Origin: [Zimmermannella] bifida NBRC 103089
Lineage (GTDB): Bacteria > Actinomycetota > Actinomycetes > Actinomycetales > Microbacteriaceae
Reading direction: 5' to 3'
DNA: 64,000 nucleotides
NCBI RefSeq assembly: GCF_001570925.1
Contig: NZ_BCSP01000002.1
Location: forward strand, 62,001 to 126,000
Shown here: in pieces, positions 24,434 through 33,198 of the stretch
Numbering within the stretch: the first letter of the stretch is position 1
Layout of the letters: every line of letters starts with the position of its first letter
Made by a program: the position numbers and the translations under genes
The notes under the pieces: model-generated
What the model was told of the DNA's origin: nothing
Seen by the model: the letters and a program-made list of their open reading frames with translations, nothing else
Database searches by the model: none

Positions 24434-25168
24434 TTACGACGTGCGCGACGCCAAACAGCGGGCCAGCGTTGTGGCGGTGATGGCGCCGCCCAATTGCAAG
24501 CCGGCCAACACGATCAACTGAAACAGGCCCGCATCCACCGGAGACGCACCGGCAAATACCGCGCCGACAAACGCGCCGGGCAGCGTCACCAGGCCGGTTG
24601 TCTTTGCCGAATCCATGCCCGGAATCAACGCGAGTTTCACCGACGCGCGGCGAAAGCGAACCGTCGCGACCGGCGCGGTTGCACCAAGCGCTAACCACCC
24701 CTCGACCTCACCTCGATGCACCTGCAATTGCTCGCGCAGGTGCTTGCCTGTCAGCGTGCAGATCGACATCACGTTGCCGGTCACAATGCCGCCGAGCGCC
24801 AGCAAATACTGGGTGCCGAACGTCACCGCGCCAGTGGCGAACGCGCACAACACCGCCGCGCTCAGCCCGAGCGAAATTGAGAACAGGATCGCCAGCCACA
24901 GGCTCCGATCGTGCCGCAGCGCCTGCGGGTCAATGCGACGAGCTGCCGTGATTGAAGCCACGACAACCATCAGCACCAAGAACGCCAGCACCCACAACAC
25001 ATCGGTGACGATGAACTGCAACACGAGTGCCAATAGCGCCAGCTGCATCCCTGCCCGCAGAATCGCGATGATGGGTTCCCATCGAAGGGAGACACGCATC
25101 GACGCGAGTACTGCCACCGCCGACAGTGACATACCCACACAAACGGCGAGCACCAGCGGCAAATTCAT
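24434..25168 (-). CDS. UPF0014 / FetB-like ABC transporter permease
   Basis: A membrane protein of about 244 aa with some seven helices. It matches the UPF0014 family (E. coli FetB/YbbM, iron export). The characteristic segment ALIPGMDSAKTTGLVTLPGA and then GASPVDAG lies near residue 190, and LLALGGIVTGNVMS is central. FetB normally works with an ATPase, FetA. No ATPase gene is adjacent here, so the partner must be elsewhere or absent. I used the ATG; an in-frame GTG lies 12 bp upstream. It is divergent from smc. Confidence 0.85.
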   Translation of the reverse strand: MNLPLVLAVCVGMSLSAVAVLASMRVSLRWEPIIAILRAGMQLALLALVLQFIVTDVLWVLAFLVLMVVVASITAARRIDPQALRHDRSLWLAILFSISLGLSAAVLCAFATGAVTFGTQYLLALGGIVTGNVMSICTLTGKHLREQLQVHRGEVEGWLALGATAPVATVRFRRASVKLALIPGMDSAKTTGLVTLPGAFVGAVFAGASPVDAGLFQLIVLAGLQLGGAITATTLARCLASRTS

Positions 25169-25227
25169 CGGATGATCCACGCCGCAAGCGTACCGGCGAA
25201 CAACAACGCAACAACTAGGCTTGACCT

Positions 25228-28200
25228 ATGCATTTGAAGCGCCTAACACTCAAGGGCTTCAAGTCGTTCGCAAAACCGACCACCCTTGAGTTTGAGCCGG
25301 GGGTGACCTGTGTGGTCGGCCCGAACGGTTCGGGCAAATCAAACGTCGTGGATGCACTCGCCTGGGTCATGGGCGAGCAGGGCGCGAAATCGCTTCGCGG
25401 CGGCAAGATGGAAGACGTCATCTTTGCCGGTACCGCAACCCGCGGCCCCCTCGGCCGCGCAGAAGTCACGCTGACGATCGACAATAGCGACGGCGCGCTA
25501 CCGATCGACTATTCCGAAGTCACGATTCAGCGCACGCTGTTCCGCACCGGCGGCAGCGAATACGCCATCAACGGCGAACACGTGCGATTGCTCGACGTGC
25601 AAGAACTGCTCAGCGACTCGGGCCTCGGGCGCGAAATGCACGTCATCGTAGGCCAGGGACGACTCGATACCGTGCTGCGCGCGACGCCCGAAGAACGTCG
25701 CGGGTTTGTCGAAGAAGCTGCCGGTGTGCTCAAGCACCGCCGCCGCAAAGAGAAAACCGTGCGAAAACTCGAGGGCATGGAGCAGAACCTGCAGCGTCTG
25801 CGCGACCTCGTCACCGAAGTGCGCCGCCAGCTCAAACCTCTTGGCCGACAAGCCGAAGTTGCCCGCCGAGCGCAGGAAATCGCCGCGGTTGCTCGCGATG
25901 CCAAGGCCCGCTTGATGGCGGACGATGTGCAGCGGTTGCGGCAGCAACTTCGCGATGCGAACTCGACCGAACAGGCCCGTAGCACCGAGCGCATGGTGCT
26001 GAAAGAAAAACTCGACCGTGCCGTGCTGCGAATTCAGCAGATCCAGCAATCGCAGCGGTCGGATGCGGTGGATGCGGCCCGTCGCGTCGCCTTTGATCTC
26101 GAGAGCGTGCGCGAACGCGTCCAGAACTTCCATATGCTCGTCGCCCAGCGCGAATCCCTACTCGAAGCTCGTCTGGCCGAACCGGCACTCTCGGTATCGG
26201 TGAGCTCGCAGGCAATTGACGACGCCGCCGAGCAGGTGCGCGAACTCGAGACCCGTTCGCACGCATCCCAACAGCAGTGGGAAGCGGCGAAACAAGCAAC
26301 GGTCACTGCACGCGCAACGCTTGATGATCTTGACCGTGAAATCGCCGCGCAATCGGCGCTGCTTTCGCAACACGAACTGCGCACCACTGAGCTGCAGGGT
26401 AAAGCCGATGCTGCGGCGAGCCGCTTGGCTGCGGTTCGCGGCGAAGTGCTGCGAAGTGAGCATGCCCACCGTGCCGCGAACGATCGACTCGAAACCGCGC
26501 GGCAAAAACTCGCCGAAGCCGAATCGCAGGCTAGCGACGGCGAAGCCGACTCGCACGGCCTCGACGAAGCGTACGAGCAGGCACAGCAGGCGGTTTCGGC
26601 GGCGCAGCAGGTCGTTGATGAGCTGCGCGATCGCGAACACGAGCTCCGCCGTGAACGCGACGCCCTGGACGCACGCGCGAGCGCACTCGCCCTCGCCGCC
26701 CAGGTGAACGACGGTGCGCAGGCGCTGCTTGCCAGCAACCCGGCGGGGGTACGTGGCCGCCTCAGCGATGTCATCCGAGTGGAACCGGGATACGAGCGCG
26801 CCATCGCCGCGGCGTTGGGAGCGACGGCGGACGCGATCGTGACCGAAACGGCCGAGCGGGCGCTGGAATTGATCTCGGGTGATGCATCCGCAGGCCGCCT
26901 GCACCTGGTGGCAGCATTTGTCGAAGCCGCGGCCGACCCCGCGATGACCGCCGAGATCGCCGGTGCCGACGCTCGCATTGCTGCCGACCTCGTGCAGGGC
27001 GCCGACGCACTGACCGCGCTCTTGCAGCGCACGGTCGTGGTGCCGGAGCTTCCGGATGCAGCCGGTGCCGCGGCGCTTTTGCGGGCGCTCCCGAATGGTG
27101 CGCGCCTGGTTTCGATGCGCGGTGACGTGCTGGATGCGGGCACGCTCGTTTCGGGAAGCGACGATACCGAAAGCGGCGCGAGTCGAATCGAACTTGTCGC
27201 CGAACGCGAACGGGCACTTGCCGAGCTGGAAACCGTCGACACCCAGCTCGAAGATATTGGCGGTCAGCTTGCCGATCGTCGCGCCGAATTGCAGCGGGCA
27301 ACAGGACAGTCGGATGCGGCGCTCGCGAAACTGCGCGGGTTCGATGCCGAACTCGCCAGCCGCCGCGAACAACTCAACCGAGCCAAAGCCAACGTCGAAT
27401 CGGCCACAGCCGAGCTCGCCCGCGCCGAGAAATCCCACAGCGTGGCCGGTGCCAACGTCGACGAAGCCGTAGCCCGCGCCGATGCCGCCAAGCACGAGCT
27501 CGAAGTGCACCAATCGCAGCCGCGCCCGATGCTGGATGCGTCGCGTCGCGAATCGTTTGTCGCCGAGCTCGAGCGTGCCCGCGAAGCCGAAGTCGAGGCA
27601 CGCTTGCAGGTCGAGACGCTGCGTGAACGCCTGCGTTCCGAGCAATTGCGCGTGCGCGACCTCGAAACCCAGCGCGAGGCCGAGCGCGAAGCTGCCGAGA
27701 AAGCCGCGCGCGAAACGGTATTGCGCCGACGCGACCTGGAACGTACCCGCGCGGTGCTGGCGCGCATCCCGCAGCTTGCCGAACACATCGACGCGAGCCT
27801 GAAACTGGCACAGGCCGAATTGCATGACCGCCAGCGCGAGCGCTCAGAACAAGACCAGCAGCTCGGCGAATTGCGCCGCGACGAACAACAATTGCGCACG
27901 CGACTGACGCAGATCACCGAAGACGTGCACCAGCTCGAATTGCAGATCTACGAGCGAAAGCTGCAGCTCTCGAACATCCTCGAGCGTGCGGCCAGCGAAC
28001 TATCGCTCAGCGAAGCGGTGCTGCTTGCCGAATACGCGCCGGATGCGGCACCACCGCAGGCGGGTGCGGTCGCGGGCGAAGATGGTGCGGCATCCGATGT
28101 TGACACCGAGGGCGCCGAGACCGAGGGCGCTGCCGCCGATCTGCACGACATCGACGATGCCGCGGACGCAAGCGAACGGCCGGTGCGAATCGTGTTCGAT

Positions 28201-28911
28201 CGCAAGGAACAAGAAACGCGCCTTGCAACCGCCGAGCGCGACCTGCAGCGACTCGGGCGCATCAACCCGCTCGCGCTCGAAGAGTTCGCCGCGCTTGAAC
28301 AGCGCCACACGTACCTGCAAGAACAGCTCGACGACCTGACACAAACTCGCGCCGACCTGATGCAGATCGTTAGCGACATCGACACGCGTATGCGCGAAGT
28401 GTTTGCGGCGGCGTTTGCGGATACGCGCGAAGCATTCCACGAAGTATTCCCGGTGCTTTTCCCGGGCGGATCGGGCGATATCTCGTTGACCAATCCCGAC
28501 GACATGCTCACGACTGGCATCGAAGTTGCCGTGAAACCCGCAGGTAAGAAGATCGACAAGCTCTCGCTGCTGTCTGGTGGTGAGCGCTCGCTGGTCGCCG
28601 TCGCGCTGCTCGTCGCGATCTTCAAGGCCCGACCGAGCCCGTTCTACATCATGGACGAGGTCGAAGCCGCCCTCGATGACGCCAACCTCGGCCGCTTGCT
28701 TGAGGTGTTCGAGAACCTGCGAGACTCGAGCCAGCTCATCGTGATCACCCACCAGAAGCGCACGATGGAAATTGCGGATGCGCTCTACGGCGTCTCGATG
28801 CACCGCGATGGTGTCTCGACGGTCGTGGGGCAGCGGGTGCGTGAACTGACCAAGCGTGAGGAGCGTGCCGCCGACGGTGCCTCCGAAACCGAGGGCGATG
28901 CATCCGCCTAG
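25228..28911 (+). CDS. smc: Chromosome segregation protein SMC
   Basis: A 1227-aa SMC ATPase that compacts and helps segregate the chromosome. The N-terminal head has Walker A GPNGSGKSNVVDALAW (about 33-48) and the Q-loop region MEDVIFAGT. Two long coiled coils (about 170-500 and 670-1000) flank a hinge (about 505-650). The C-terminal head has the signature LSGGERSLVAVALL (about 1112) and Walker B YIMDEVEAALDDAN. An acidic Ala/Asp/Glu insertion (about 940-985) lies just before the C-terminal head. A TAGGCT hexamer ends 6 nt before the ATG. No scpA or scpB is in the window. Confidence 0.97.
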   Translation: MHLKRLTLKGFKSFAKPTTLEFEPGVTCVVGPNGSGKSNVVDALAWVMGEQGAKSLRGGKMEDVIFAGTATRGPLGRAEVTLTIDNSDGALPIDYSEVTIQRTLFRTGGSEYAINGEHVRLLDVQELLSDSGLGREMHVIVGQGRLDTVLRATPEERRGFVEEAAGVLKHRRRKEKTVRKLEGMEQNLQRLRDLVTEVRRQLKPLGRQAEVARRAQEIAAVARDAKARLMADDVQRLRQQLRDANSTEQARSTERMVLKEKLDRAVLRIQQIQQSQRSDAVDAARRVAFDLESVRERVQNFHMLVAQRESLLEARLAEPALSVSVSSQAIDDAAEQVRELETRSHASQQQWEAAKQATVTARATLDDLDREIAAQSALLSQHELRTTELQGKADAAASRLAAVRGEVLRSEHAHRAANDRLETARQKLAEAESQASDGEADSHGLDEAYEQAQQAVSAAQQVVDELRDREHELRRERDALDARASALALAAQVNDGAQALLASNPAGVRGRLSDVIRVEPGYERAIAAALGATADAIVTETAERALELISGDASAGRLHLVAAFVEAAADPAMTAEIAGADARIAADLVQGADALTALLQRTVVVPELPDAAGAAALLRALPNGARLVSMRGDVLDAGTLVSGSDDTESGASRIELVAERERALAELETVDTQLEDIGGQLADRRAELQRATGQSDAALAKLRGFDAELASRREQLNRAKANVESATAELARAEKSHSVAGANVDEAVARADAAKHELEVHQSQPRPMLDASRRESFVAELERAREAEVEARLQVETLRERLRSEQLRVRDLETQREAEREAAEKAARETVLRRRDLERTRAVLARIPQLAEHIDASLKLAQAELHDRQRERSEQDQQLGELRRDEQQLRTRLTQITEDVHQLELQIYERKLQLSNILERAASELSLSEAVLLAEYAPDAAPPQAGAVAGEDGAASDVDTEGAETEGAAADLHDIDDAADASERPVRIVFDRKEQETRLATAERDLQRLGRINPLALEEFAALEQRHTYLQEQLDDLTQTRADLMQIVSDIDTRMREVFAAAFADTREAFHEVFPVLFPGGSGDISLTNPDDMLTTGIEVAVKPAGKKIDKLSLLSGGERSLVAVALLVAIFKARPSPFYIMDEVEAALDDANLGRLLEVFENLRDSSQLIVITHQKRTMEIADALYGVSMHRDGVSTVVGQRVRELTKREERAADGASETEGDASA

Positions 28912-28957
28912 CGCGGCAATGACCTGACCGAATCACGTTGAACAACGGAGTTTGATG

Positions 28958-29911
28958 ATGACTGACGAAACCGTGACTGAGTCCATGACCGCGACTGCGA
29001 CGGCAGCGAAGGGAACACTTCGCGTTGCCGCCGCGCAGCTCGCACCGCTCCCGATCGGCGCCGCAATCGCGCCGTTCGCCGAGCAGCTGGCGCGCATTGT
29101 GGCCGAACATCGGCCCGACCTGGTGATCTTCCCCGAACTGCACTGCTTTGGCGCCGACGATTCCGACCTACAGCGTCAGAACGCGCGCCTGCGTGCGGGC
29201 GCGGTCACTATCGACGAATTCGTGGATGCGGTGGGCCCGATCGTGCGTCAGCACGGTGTTTGGTGCGTACCCGGCTCAATCGTGGAACGCGGCACCGACG
29301 GTGAGGTGTTCAATACCCAAGTGGTGATCGACCCGCAGGGGCGTGAGCGCTGCCGGTACCGAAAAGTATTCCCGTGGCGACCGACCGAACCGTATGCGCC
29401 CGGCGATGCCTTCGCAGTCTGCACCATGACCGACGACCCAGCAAACGCAGCGCCAGGCAGCACCCCCGTGCTCGGCATGTCGATCTGCTACGACGCCTGG
29501 TGGCCCGAAGTCACCCGCCACCTCGCCTGGCTCGGCGCCGAGGTCGTCTGCAATGTCGTGAAAACCACCACGCCCGATCGCGATCAAGAGGTGATCCTGG
29601 CACGAGCAAACTCGATCGTGAACCAAAACTTCACGTGCAGCGTCAATGTCGCAGGCCCACTCGGCGGGGGCAAGAGCCTCATCGTGGGGCCAGAAGGCGA
29701 AGTGCTCGCCGAATCGACCAACGCGAGCGAATGCATCCTGGTCGCTGAACTCGATCTCGATCGCGTGGCCCAGGTGCGGCAGCACGGTACCTGCGGCAGC
29801 GTGGTGCCGTGGCAACAATTTCAGGATGCGGATGCACCGATTTCGATGCCGCTGTACGGCGGCGAGTTGGCCCCGCGGAATTGGGCGCCGGGCGGGCGCC
29901 GCTACCGTTAG
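28958..29911 (+). CDS. Carbon-nitrogen hydrolase (nitrilase superfamily)
   Basis: A cytoplasmic amidase-type enzyme of 317 aa. The Glu-Lys-Cys triad is complete: Glu in VIFPELHCFG, Lys in CRYRKVFPW and Cys in MSICYDAWWPE. The substrate is unknown. The family includes beta-ureidopropionase, N-carbamoyl-putrescine amidase and omega-amidase, all of which feed amine or beta-alanine catabolism. The genes that follow (aminotransferase, semialdehyde dehydrogenases) make such a role plausible. Three starts (TTG, ATG, ATG) are crowded here. I took the last, which sits best behind GGAG. The first 25 residues are Thr/Ala-rich and variable. Confidence 0.88.
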   Translation: MTDETVTESMTATATAAKGTLRVAAAQLAPLPIGAAIAPFAEQLARIVAEHRPDLVIFPELHCFGADDSDLQRQNARLRAGAVTIDEFVDAVGPIVRQHGVWCVPGSIVERGTDGEVFNTQVVIDPQGRERCRYRKVFPWRPTEPYAPGDAFAVCTMTDDPANAAPGSTPVLGMSICYDAWWPEVTRHLAWLGAEVVCNVVKTTTPDRDQEVILARANSIVNQNFTCSVNVAGPLGGGKSLIVGPEGEVLAESTNASECILVAELDLDRVAQVRQHGTCGSVVPWQQFQDADAPISMPLYGGELAPRNWAPGGRRYR

Positions 29912-29947
29912 CCCGCGGGCGGAAGCAGTAAGACAGCGTCGTTTGAA

Positions 29948-30031
29948 GAAGACGGCCGCGAACGGCGTGCGACAGACAGACCCCAGTATGTCTGTGCGCA
30001 ATCCGTCCGCGGCCGTGGGTTCGCGGTCTTC
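29948..30031. terminator. Long nested dyad between convergent genes (bidirectional terminator candidate)
   Basis: The outer arms GAAGAC-(ggc)-CGCGAAC and GTTCGCGGTCTTC pair with a 3-nt bulge. The inner arms ACAGACA (29972) and TGTCTGT (29989) pair perfectly around a 10-nt loop, with partly paired GC-rich sequence in between. It lies between the ends of the nitrilase gene (+) and the aminotransferase gene (-). It has no T-tract, so either it acts through structure alone or termination needs Rho. Confidence 0.55.
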
Positions 30032-30042
30032 GAGGTGGAGGC

Positions 30043-31353
30043 CTACGAAACCGGAACCGTCCGGAGCACCTCAGCTACCGCATCCAGCGCGCGCCGCATT
30101 TCGTCGGCGGTGATCACGCACGGGGGTACGAGGTGAAGTCGGTTGTTGGCAATGAACGGCACAACGCCGCGTTCGAGCAGGGCAGTCTTGACCGAATTCA
30201 TGTAGGCGTCCGACACCGGCGTACGCGCGGTGGCATCGGAGACCAGCTCGATCGCCCAGAAGACGCCCACGCCGCGGGTTTCGCCGACGACGTCGAGTTC
30301 GGCTTCGAGTTCGGCCAATGCTGGGCCAATGACCTCGCAGCCAAGTGCACGGGCGTGATCAATCACCCCTTCGTTGCGCATGGCTTCAATAGCGCCGACG
30401 GCTGCCGCACAGGCGAGCGGGTGGCCCGAATAGGTGAGTCCACCCGGGAATACGCGGTCCTCGAAGCTCGCCGCAATTTCGGGCGAGATGATCACGCCAC
30501 CCAGCGGTACGTAACCGCTATTGACGCCCTTCGCGAAGGTGATGAGGTCGGCGCGAACACTGTGGGCCGTGTGCGCGAACCATTCGCCGGCACGGCCAAA
30601 ACCACTCATGACCTCATCGATGATGAGCACGATGCCGAACTCGTCACATAGCTCACGAACGCCGCGCAGGTATCCCGGCGGCGGCACCATGATGCCGGCA
30701 GTGCCGGGGATCGCCTCGAGAAGGATTGCCGCGATCGTATCGGCGCCCTCGGCCTCGATGATGCGGCGCAGGTGGTGGAGTGCGCGTGCACATTCTTCGG
30801 CCTCGGTTTCGGCCCAGAACTCGCTGCGGTACAGGTAAGGTCCGAAGACGTGCACGTGCCCGCGGGCGTATTCATTCGGCATCCGTCGCCAATCGCCCGT
30901 CGCGACAATCGCGGCACCCGTGTTGCCGTGATACGAGCGGTAGCGCGAGATCACCTTGTCGCGACCGGTGTGCAACCGAGCCATGCGAATCGCGTTTTCG
31001 TTCGCATCCGCACCGCCATTGGTAAAGAACACCTTTTCGTACCCGTCGGGCGCAACATCGAGGATGCACTGGGCCGCGCGGGCGCGCATGTCGTTCGAGA
31101 CCGCGGGGGCGACGGTCGGCAGCTGCGCAAGCTGCTGCTCGATGGCGGCGAGCACGCGCGGGTGCTGGTAGCCGATGTTGGCGTACACGAGCTGGCTCGT
31201 GAGGTCGAGGTATTCCTTACCGTCGTAGTCGACGACGGTGGCACCGTGGCCGGTCTGCAACGCCAGGGGATTGAGCTTGCCCTGTGCCGACCAAGAATGG
31301 AAAACGGTTGCAGTGTCGTCGTGCACGACCTGTGCGTTTGACAGCGCCGACAT
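30043..31353 (-). CDS. Class III aminotransferase (PLP-dependent; beta-alanine/omega-amino acid type)
   Basis: A 436-aa fold-type I aminotransferase. It has TNGGADANENAIRMAR near residue 108, SYHGNT (about 137), LIIDEVMSGFGRAGEWFA with the PLP-contacting Asp, and the Schiff-base Lys in TFAKGVNSGYVPLGG. It should move an amino group from an omega-amino acid, diamine or similar compound to an alpha-keto acid. The exact substrate is not readable. The ATG (MSALSNAQ) has a clear GGAG site; the open frame continues upstream but is not conserved. It is divergent from a PucR regulator and near two aldehyde dehydrogenases, fitting amine or beta-alanine catabolism. Confidence 0.92.
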   Translation of the reverse strand: MSALSNAQVVHDDTATVFHSWSAQGKLNPLALQTGHGATVVDYDGKEYLDLTSQLVYANIGYQHPRVLAAIEQQLAQLPTVAPAVSNDMRARAAQCILDVAPDGYEKVFFTNGGADANENAIRMARLHTGRDKVISRYRSYHGNTGAAIVATGDWRRMPNEYARGHVHVFGPYLYRSEFWAETEAEECARALHHLRRIIEAEGADTIAAILLEAIPGTAGIMVPPPGYLRGVRELCDEFGIVLIIDEVMSGFGRAGEWFAHTAHSVRADLITFAKGVNSGYVPLGGVIISPEIAASFEDRVFPGGLTYSGHPLACAAAVGAIEAMRNEGVIDHARALGCEVIGPALAELEAELDVVGETRGVGVFWAIELVSDATARTPVSDAYMNSVKTALLERGVVPFIANNRLHLVPPCVITADEMRRALDAVAEVLRTVPVS

Positions 31354-31434
31354 GGGCAAGCTCCTTTGCTTGTAGTTTCGTGGCTGGGCCTGATGCGTGT
31401 TGGTGCGGCTGCATCCGTGCATCGACTCCATTGA

Positions 31435-31462
31435 TCGTGTCGCAGGTGTCATCCCGACACGA
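31435..31462. promoter_or_regulatory. Candidate operator in aminotransferase/PucR divergent region
   Basis: A perfect inverted repeat, TCGTGTCG-N12-CGACACGA, with centres 20 nt apart, or two helical turns. It lies in the 169-bp gap between the divergent aminotransferase and PucR genes, where an autoregulating activator would bind. No sequence-specific site is known to me for this PucR protein, so the binding is inferred from the dyad and its position. Confidence 0.45.
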
Positions 31463-31522
31463 GTGCCAATCTGGCGAAGAATCCCCAACTTGCTCGACGA
31501 TGCGGCAGGTAGGCTCACCGGC

Positions 31523-33088
31523 ATGCCCGTCACGCTGCGAACGCTTCTTGATCACGCTGAACTTGGCCTGCGCCTGCACCCTTCACTGGTTGAACTTGCC
31601 TCGCGCGCGGGCGGCATCGCGCAGGCGCTTGATAGCGAGCTGACCTGGGTGCATTCATCTGACCTTGTCGACCCGACGCCGTGGCTGCGCGCGGGGCAGG
31701 TGCTGTTGACCGATGGCTCACAATTCGCGGATGCGGAAACCTCGCGCGATGTGGATTTCGCGCGTGCGTATGTGGACCGGCTCGCGAACACCGGCGTGGT
31801 GGGGTTGGGATTCGCAGTCGGTGTCGTGCTTGATCGCATTCCGGAAGCGCTCGTGGCCGCCTGTGTCGAGGCCGAGCTGCCGATATTTATCGTGCCGACC
31901 GCGATGCCATTCCTGCGTATTTCGCGGCACGTTGCCGACGTCGCCAATGCCGACCGCACGGCGCGGCTCACCTGGCTGATCGATGCGCATCGGGCCATTG
32001 CGAATGCCACGCTCAAACCCGACGGCCTGGGGGCGACGCTGCGCGAACTCGAGGTGCAGCTCGGTTGCTGGGTGGCGCTCTACGATCGCCTGGGCCGTCG
32101 CATTCGCGTGCGCACGCGGTTCTCGGTGCCCGATGACATCGTGGCCGAGTTGGATGCGGCGGTGCAAGACCCGATTTCGCGTGGACGACCGGCCGCAACC
32201 CGGTTTGTTGCCGGTACCCACGAGGTGACGTTGCAAACGATCGGGCAGCGAGGCAATCTGCGTGGGGTGCTCGCAGTGGGAACATCCGCACCGCTGGACC
32301 ATGCCGGAAACGATCTGCTGGCGAGCGTCATTGGTATCGCATCCATCGCCGTGGAACAGGAACGTGCGCTCGACCAATCGCGCTCGATGCTGCGCCGCGG
32401 CGTGCTCGAACTCGTACTCGCCGGTGCCACCAAGCCCGCGCTCGAAGCCATGAAGTCGCTCGGTTCGTGGCTGCCCGATGGTGATGTGTGCGCCGCCATC
32501 GTCACGGATGGCGGCGGGCAGTCGGTGCGTTCAACGATGCTCAGCGAACTCGAACTACGGGCCGAAGGCGAACCGTTCACCTTCGCGCCGCTCGACGACG
32601 AAGTACTGCTGGTGTGGGGCGACGAAGAACCCACAGCGACGCTCGAATACTTACAACACCTTGGTTGCCGTATCGGTGTTTCGGAACCGGTTGCGGTTGG
32701 CCGGTTGCGCACGGCACTGGATGAAGCTCGCCGGGCACTGCAACGTGCGAATCTGGCGGGGGAGCGCGTCGACTTCGCGAGCCTTTGCAGCAGTGGATTG
32801 GTGGGATGGCTCGCTGAATCGGATGCGCAGTCACAGGCAGCGCATCTGCTCGCGCCCCTGCGCGCTCGCGAGGATGCGGACACGCTCTTGGCCGCGGCGC
32901 GTGCCTGGTTTACGCACAATTGCGCTTGGGATCCGGCCGCACGCGACCTTGATATTCACCGGCACACATTGCGGGCCCGCATCGACACGGTGGCAGAGGT
33001 CGTGGAGCTCAACCTCGAGCAGTTCAGCGACCGAGCGCAATTGTGGGCGGCGCTGCAGTTGCTTGAGGTACGGCCAAGGCAGAACTAA
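31523..33088 (+). CDS. PucR family transcriptional regulator
   Basis: A 521-aa regulator. The N-terminal PucR domain opens MPVTLRTLLDHAELGLRL and includes WLRAGQVLLTDG (about 50). A central GAF-like/GGDEF-like stretch is followed by a C-terminal helix-turn-helix (PucR C-terminal type) in ARAWFTHNCAWDPAARDLDIHRHTLRARI. PucR proteins activate catabolic genes for purines, amines and amino acids such as GABA. It is divergent from the aminotransferase and convergent with mmsA. TAGGCT ends 7 nt before the ATG, so a leaderless message is possible. Confidence 0.92.
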   Translation: MPVTLRTLLDHAELGLRLHPSLVELASRAGGIAQALDSELTWVHSSDLVDPTPWLRAGQVLLTDGSQFADAETSRDVDFARAYVDRLANTGVVGLGFAVGVVLDRIPEALVAACVEAELPIFIVPTAMPFLRISRHVADVANADRTARLTWLIDAHRAIANATLKPDGLGATLRELEVQLGCWVALYDRLGRRIRVRTRFSVPDDIVAELDAAVQDPISRGRPAATRFVAGTHEVTLQTIGQRGNLRGVLAVGTSAPLDHAGNDLLASVIGIASIAVEQERALDQSRSMLRRGVLELVLAGATKPALEAMKSLGSWLPDGDVCAAIVTDGGGQSVRSTMLSELELRAEGEPFTFAPLDDEVLLVWGDEEPTATLEYLQHLGCRIGVSEPVAVGRLRTALDEARRALQRANLAGERVDFASLCSSGLVGWLAESDAQSQAAHLLAPLRAREDADTLLAAARAWFTHNCAWDPAARDLDIHRHTLRARIDTVAEVVELNLEQFSDRAQLWAALQLLEVRPRQN

Positions 33089-33104
33089 CCACCCGGCCGG
33101 TGGG

Positions 33105-33190
33105 GCAATCTCCAATATGGTGCTCGACAGGCGGGTCGGAGGTGCTGAGCACCTCCGACGCCGAATATTTGCACCAACTTGGAGATTTGC
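33105..33190. terminator. Nested dyad between convergent PucR and mmsA genes
   Basis: An outer imperfect pair (GCAATCTCCAATATGGTGC with GCACCAACTTGGAGATTTGC) encloses a perfect inner palindrome GTCGGAGGTGCT-G-AGCACCTCCGAC. It sits between two converging genes and probably stops transcription in both directions. The outer GGTGC/GCACC and inner GAGGTG/CACCTC words recur in the element at 39830. Confidence 0.6.
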
Positions 33191-33198
33191 AGGGTGGG

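Noticed and set aside
26158-27825. Minus-strand frame of more than 500 codons inside smc
   Set aside because: It is a codon-bias shadow of the high-GC smc gene; the peptide shows no domain and smc is intact over the same span.
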